10,501 bases of DNA, from assembly GCA_023436425.1 (NCBI GenBank), contig JAEZJD010000099.1, forward strand, positions 1 through 10,501, read 5' to 3'. The notes beneath the pieces were generated by a model that saw nothing but the letters and a program-made list of their open reading frames with translations, had not been told where the DNA came from and ran no database searches. Position 1 is the stretch's first letter, and the number at the start of each line of letters is the position of its first letter. This DNA comes from Bacteroidota bacterium (GTDB lineage: Bacteria; Bacteroidota; Bacteroidia; Chitinophagales; Chitinophagaceae). The translations under genes were made by a program, and so were the position numbers. Below, one piece after another: positions 7,407-10,501 of the stretch.

Positions 7407-7414
7407 TATCTTCA
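7407..7414 (+). promoter_or_regulatory. Possible GH20 promoter -7 element TATCTTCA
   Basis: TATCTTCA matches four of six fixed positions of TAnnTTTG and lies 33 nt before the chosen GH20 start, nearly the same spacing as for the GH92 gene (35 nt) and hppA (39 nt). It lacks a TTG at the -33 distance. Its presence also argues against a start at 7373, which would put the promoter inside the coding region. Confidence 0.35.
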
Positions 7415-7447
7415 TTATCGTTTCTTCGCATTGGAAAATCTGAAATA

Positions 7448-9766
7448 ATGAGATTATTTGCATTTATTTTTTTGTTGCTGCCGCAGATCTGCTTTGCACA
7501 AAACATCGATATCATTCCTGCGCCAGTATCTGTGAAATCAGGAAACGGAACTTTTTTACTCTCCAAAAAAACCGTACTTGCTGCACGAGATGAAGAGGAC
7601 AGAAAAGCAGCCGATTTCTTTAACGATTACCTGCAACAGGTATATGGGTTCAAACTCGACATCGACAAGCAGGAAACAAAAAATGTTATTCGGCTAACCA
7701 CAAGAAAATTTATCAAAGCCCCAGAAAACGATGCTTATTCTCTCCATGTATCAAAAGATGCAATCAGCATCGAAGGCGACACATACGCAGGAACATTTTA
7801 CGGCATACAGTCGCTCATTCAGCTACTTCCCGTTCAGACAACCACGGCATCAAAATCACAGCTTCAGATTCCATTTGTAACGATTAAAGATTATCCGCGG
7901 TTTGATTATCGCGGCATGCATCTGGACGTCGGTCGCCATTTTTTCCCGATCGCTTTTGTCAAAAAATATATTGATTACATCGCGCTCCACAAGATGAACT
8001 TCTTCCACTGGCACCTTACAGAAGACCAGGGCTGGAGAATAGAAATAAAAAAGTACCCGAAGTTGATGTCTGTTGCGGCGTACCGAAACGGAACCATCAT
8101 TGGCCGATACCCCGGCATAGGTAACGACAACATGAGGTATGGCGGCTACTACACGCAAGATGAAATAAAAGAAATAGTGCGGTATGCTGCGGATAGACAC
8201 ATCACCGTTATTCCCGAAATCGAAATGCCGGGACACTCATCGGCTGCAATCGCTGCGTACCCATGGCTGAGCTGCTTCCCCGAAAAAGAAACGGTTATTC
8301 CGAGCCATCCTTCTGAAGTGAGCAAAAAAACGACGGGCAAAAAAGTGCAGGAAACGTGGGGTGTTTTTGAAGATATTTATTGCGCGGGAAAAGATTCGAC
8401 TTTCATGTTTTTGCAGGACGTTTTAGATGAAGTACTGCCATTGTTTCCATCTAAATACATTCACATCGGCGGCGACGAAGCACCGAAAGCTCATTGGCAA
8501 CAATGTCCAAATTGCCAGGCTCGAATCAAGGCATTGGGCTTGAAAGACGAACACGAACTTCAGAGTTATTTTATTCAGCGGATAGAAAAGTATGTGAATA
8601 GCAAAGGCCGAACCATCATTGGTTGGGACGAAATTCTGGAAGGTGGTCTCGCTCCAAACGCAGTGGTAATGAGCTGGCGCGGCGACCAGGGAGGCATCAA
8701 CGCAGCAAAGCAAAATCATAATGTGATCATGACTCCTGACGAATATGTGTATCTGAACTATTCTCAAACCAGAAACGACGATTCGCTCACCATCGGTGGG
8801 TATTTGCCCATTGAAAAGGTCTACTCTTTCGAACCGGTTTCCAGACAATTGGACTCCACTGAAGCTAAATACATCATGGGTGCACAAGGAAACTTGTGGA
8901 CAGAATACATTGGCAACACGAGCTTAGCAGAATATATGCTGTTTCCTCGAATGAGTGCGCTGAGCGAAGTGTTGTGGACTGCGAAAGAAAATCGCAACTG
9001 GAGCAACTTCGAGAAGAGGCTGCAGACGCAATTTAAACGCTATGAACGTTGGGGAACAAACTACAGCAAAGCCTATTATGAGGTGAAACTGACCATCGCA
9101 CCTACAACAAATTACAACGGGCTGAAAATAGTTGCGGAACCGAGGGACAACAAAGGTTTATTGCAATACAGAACTTCGGATAAGTCATTTAAAAAATACA
9201 CCTCCGCATTGGTGCTGAGCAAGTCAGACAGTGTTGAGGTACAATATTTCAGAAATGAAAAGTTGGTGAACCAAGTGCGATTGAATATTACGTTCAACAA
9301 AGCAACAGGCAAAAAAATCTCCATTGCCACGAAGCCAACGGCGAAGTACCCGGGACAAAGTGGAGCATTTAGTTTAGTAAATGGAATTTGGTCTAGCAAA
9401 GGACTAAGCTATCCCGATTGGTTAGGATGGATTGGAGACGATCTGGAAGCCACTATTGACCTTGGAAAGAAGGAATCATTCTCACAAATAAAGATGCACA
9501 CCTTAGATCAAAATGGTAGCTGGGTGTATTTGCCTCAGTATGTTGAAGTATTTGTTTCCAACGATGGAAAAAAGTTTACTTCGATAGGCAGGTCATCAGA
9601 GTTTGTAAACGATGTAATGACTATGGGCTGGATAACTATTCCGGTTCCGCGGCAAAGTGCCAGGTATGTGAAGGTAGTAGCAAAAAACTACGGACTAATA
9701 CCCGAAGGAAAACCCGGTGGCGGAAACAAAGCATGGCTGTTTGCTGATGAACTACAAGTGTTTTGA
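7448..9766 (+). CDS. Secreted GH20 beta-N-acetylhexosaminidase with discoidin-like C-terminus
   Basis: This 772-residue enzyme should remove terminal beta-linked GlcNAc or GalNAc by the substrate-assisted retaining mechanism of glycoside hydrolase family 20. The start at 7448 was chosen because it begins a signal peptide (MRLFAFIFLLLPQICFA, cleavage before Q18); the frame is open from 7373, but the extra 25 residues precede the signal and run into the promoter region. The GH20b-type N-terminal domain (about 20-145) ends with GTFYGIQSLIQLL. The catalytic barrel (about 150-520) contains YRGMHLDVGRHF, HWHLTEDQGWR, PEIEMPGHSSA and HIGGDEAPK with the catalytic pair D343-E344, plus the active-site tryptophan motifs MSWRG and GNLWTEY. 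Residues about 545-625 resemble the small Fn3-like domain after GH20 barrels. Residues about 634-772 resemble an F5/8 type C (discoidin, CBM32-like) domain, with WIGDDLEATIDLG, YVEVFVSNDGKKF and ARYVKVVAKN. It probably acts with the divergent GH92 mannosidase. The exact substrate cannot be read from sequence. Confidence 0.96.
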   Translation: MRLFAFIFLLLPQICFAQNIDIIPAPVSVKSGNGTFLLSKKTVLAARDEEDRKAADFFNDYLQQVYGFKLDIDKQETKNVIRLTTRKFIKAPENDAYSLHVSKDAISIEGDTYAGTFYGIQSLIQLLPVQTTTASKSQLQIPFVTIKDYPRFDYRGMHLDVGRHFFPIAFVKKYIDYIALHKMNFFHWHLTEDQGWRIEIKKYPKLMSVAAYRNGTIIGRYPGIGNDNMRYGGYYTQDEIKEIVRYAADRHITVIPEIEMPGHSSAAIAAYPWLSCFPEKETVIPSHPSEVSKKTTGKKVQETWGVFEDIYCAGKDSTFMFLQDVLDEVLPLFPSKYIHIGGDEAPKAHWQQCPNCQARIKALGLKDEHELQSYFIQRIEKYVNSKGRTIIGWDEILEGGLAPNAVVMSWRGDQGGINAAKQNHNVIMTPDEYVYLNYSQTRNDDSLTIGGYLPIEKVYSFEPVSRQLDSTEAKYIMGAQGNLWTEYIGNTSLAEYMLFPRMSALSEVLWTAKENRNWSNFEKRLQTQFKRYERWGTNYSKAYYEVKLTIAPTTNYNGLKIVAEPRDNKGLLQYRTSDKSFKKYTSALVLSKSDSVEVQYFRNEKLVNQVRLNITFNKATGKKISIATKPTAKYPGQSGAFSLVNGIWSSKGLSYPDWLGWIGDDLEATIDLGKKESFSQIKMHTLDQNGSWVYLPQYVEVFVSNDGKKFTSIGRSSEFVNDVMTMGWITIPVPRQSARYVKVVAKNYGLIPEGKPGGGNKAWLFADELQVF

Positions 9767-9815
9767 CGTTCAGCATTTAACTGAATCGACAGAATATCCT
9801 TATGCTTTCCTTATC

Positions 9816-9841
9816 GCAGTTTGCGTTCACACTTTAACTGC
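9816..9841. repeat. 6-bp inverted repeat upstream of hppA promoter
   Basis: GCAGTT (9816-9821) and AACTGC (9836-9841) are perfect inverted arms separated by 14 nt, ending 8 bp before the hppA -7 element. They lie across the region where a -33 element should be. There is no T-run, so this is not a typical terminator for the GH20 gene. Protein binding or chance are both possible. Confidence 0.25.
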
Positions 9842-9849
9842 CATCCCCC

Positions 9850-9857
9850 TATCTTTG
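9850..9857 (+). promoter_or_regulatory. hppA promoter, -7 element TATCTTTG
   Basis: TATCTTTG is a perfect match to the Bacteroidota -7 consensus TAnnTTTG, followed by CCGTCCC, and stands 39 nt before the hppA start codon. A TTTG at 9820-9823 could be the -33 element but is 26 nt away, longer than usual. Transcription should start near 9864, giving a leader of about 33 nt. It implies that hppA is expressed separately from the GH20 gene. Confidence 0.65.
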
Positions 9858-9896
9858 CCGTCCCAAAAAAACACAAACCTAATTTTTTAATAACAC

Positions 9897-10501
9897 ATGA
9901 ATTCTGCGTTTGACTCGTATGTCTTTCTCGTACCTGTGATGGGGTTGATTGGTCTTTTATTTACTTTCTGGAGATTTAATTGGGTTTCAAAAAGAGATGC
10001 CGGAACGGACCGGATGAAAGAGATAGCTCACTACATTGCCGAAGGCGCAATGGCTTTTTTGAAAGCAGAATGGAAAATACTCACCTATTTTGTTATCATC
10101 GTTGCACTTCTATTGGGATACATGGGTAGCCGCAATGCTGATTCACATTGGTCCATAGCCTTAGCATTTATTTTGGGTGCTTTCTTCAGCGCCTTGGCCG
10201 GCTATATCGGCATGAGAGCTGCAACTAAGGCTAATGTACGTACTGCACATGCTGCCCGCACCTCTCTTTCCAAGGCTTTGAACGTATCGTTTGCCGGCGG
10301 TGCTGTAATGGGAATGGGCGTTGCCGGATTGGCTGTTCTCGGACTTGGTGGATTATTTATCGTTCTCCTGAAATACTTTGCTCCTGATTCTTTGTCTACA
10401 ACACACGAAGTAACGAAAGCAATAGAAGTGCTAACAGGCTTCTCACTCGGTGCTGAAAGCATTGCACTGTTTGCACGTGTCGGCGGCGGTATCTACACCA
10501 A
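9897..10501 (+). CDS. hppA: Membrane-bound ion-pumping pyrophosphatase, N-terminal part (HppA)
   Basis: The first 201 residues of a membrane-integral pyrophosphatase are present; the family is usually 650-800 residues, so the window edge cuts it. These enzymes hydrolyse cytosolic pyrophosphate and use the energy to pump H+ and/or Na+ across the cytoplasmic membrane. Visible family motifs are IAHYIAEGAMAFLKAEWK (about 43-60), YIGMRAATKANVRTAHAA (103-120), GGAVMGMGVAGL (134-145) and GFSLGAESIALFARVGGGIY (181-200). In known members the last motif leads directly into the pyrophosphate-binding DVGADLVGKVE, which would lie just beyond the edge. Hydrophobic segments fit membrane helices at about 7-25, 61-77, 85-107 and 130-160. 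The ATG at 9897 is preceded by an A/T-rich stretch with no Shine-Dalgarno site. Whether the enzyme is K+-dependent and which ion it pumps depends on residues outside the window. A consensus promoter lies 39 nt upstream. Confidence 0.95.
   Translation, partial: MNSAFDSYVFLVPVMGLIGLLFTFWRFNWVSKRDAGTDRMKEIAHYIAEGAMAFLKAEWKILTYFVIIVALLLGYMGSRNADSHWSIALAFILGAFFSALAGYIGMRAATKANVRTAHAARTSLSKALNVSFAGGAVMGMGVAGLAVLGLGGLFIVLLKYFAPDSLSTTHEVTKAIEVLTGFSLGAESIALFARVGGGIYT

Noticed and set aside
7373..7447. Upstream start giving 25 extra residues for the GH20 protein
   Set aside because: The extra segment has no signal features, precedes a complete signal peptide that starts at 7448, and would include the putative promoter.
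8423..8887. Minus-strand open frame of 154 codons inside the GH20 gene
   Set aside because: It covers the catalytic barrel of the GH20 enzyme on the other strand and shows no family signature, so it is a shadow.
9769..9785. Stem TTCAG/CTGAA after the GH20 stop as a terminator
   Set aside because: Only five pairs with a 7-nt loop and no following T-run, so it does not meet the pattern of an intrinsic terminator.
1..10501. Mobile element, CRISPR array, toxin-antitoxin or phage-defence system
   Set aside because: I found no transposase, integrase, regular repeat-spacer pattern, tRNA-linked attachment repeat or defence gene; the coding capacity is fully explained by five ordinary genes.

Overview
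The window looks like chromosomal DNA of a member of the Bacteroidota. The evidence is an RpoB of 1269 residues, promoter elements of the TAnnTTTG type instead of E. coli-like -10 boxes, start codons without Shine-Dalgarno sequences, and secreted GH92 and GH20 glycosidases. The order is uncertain (Cytophagales or Chitinophagales would fit). It holds five protein genes, one cut by the right edge. I see no RNA gene, CRISPR array, insertion sequence or phage gene.

Layout: bases 1-71 are the 3' flank of rpoB, probably the rpoB-rpoC spacer. rpoB (72-3881, minus) encodes the RNA polymerase beta subunit. A 226-bp divergent spacer carries a consensus promoter for rpoB, a leader of about 140 nt with inverted repeats, and no clear promoter for the opposite gene. 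A membrane-anchored protein with three helix-hairpin-helix modules (4108-5037, plus) follows and overlaps tail to tail by 16 bp with a secreted GH92 alpha-mannosidase (5022-7325, minus). A 122-bp divergent spacer holding nested inverted repeats separates this from a secreted GH20 beta-N-acetylhexosaminidase (start at 7448, end 9766, plus). After a 130-bp spacer with a clear TAnnTTTG promoter comes the first part of a membrane-bound ion-pumping pyrophosphatase (hppA, from 9897, plus).

Functionally the window joins two housekeeping genes (rpoB, hppA) with a divergent pair of exported exoglycosidases that would remove terminal mannose and N-acetylhexosamine, for example from N-glycan-like material. 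No SusC/SusD pair or local regulator is present, so this is not a complete polysaccharide-utilisation locus within the window.

No clearly new multi-gene system is visible. The most interesting signals are non-coding: (1) the symmetric GH92/GH20 bidirectional promoter region with an operator-like 7-1-7 inverted repeat; (2) the rpoB leader, where two mutually exclusive RNA stems can be drawn and two 12-bp perfect palindromes lie near the predicted transcription start and the start codon; and (3) rpoB standing behind its own promoter with a divergent gene upstream, where rplJ-rplL would normally be.
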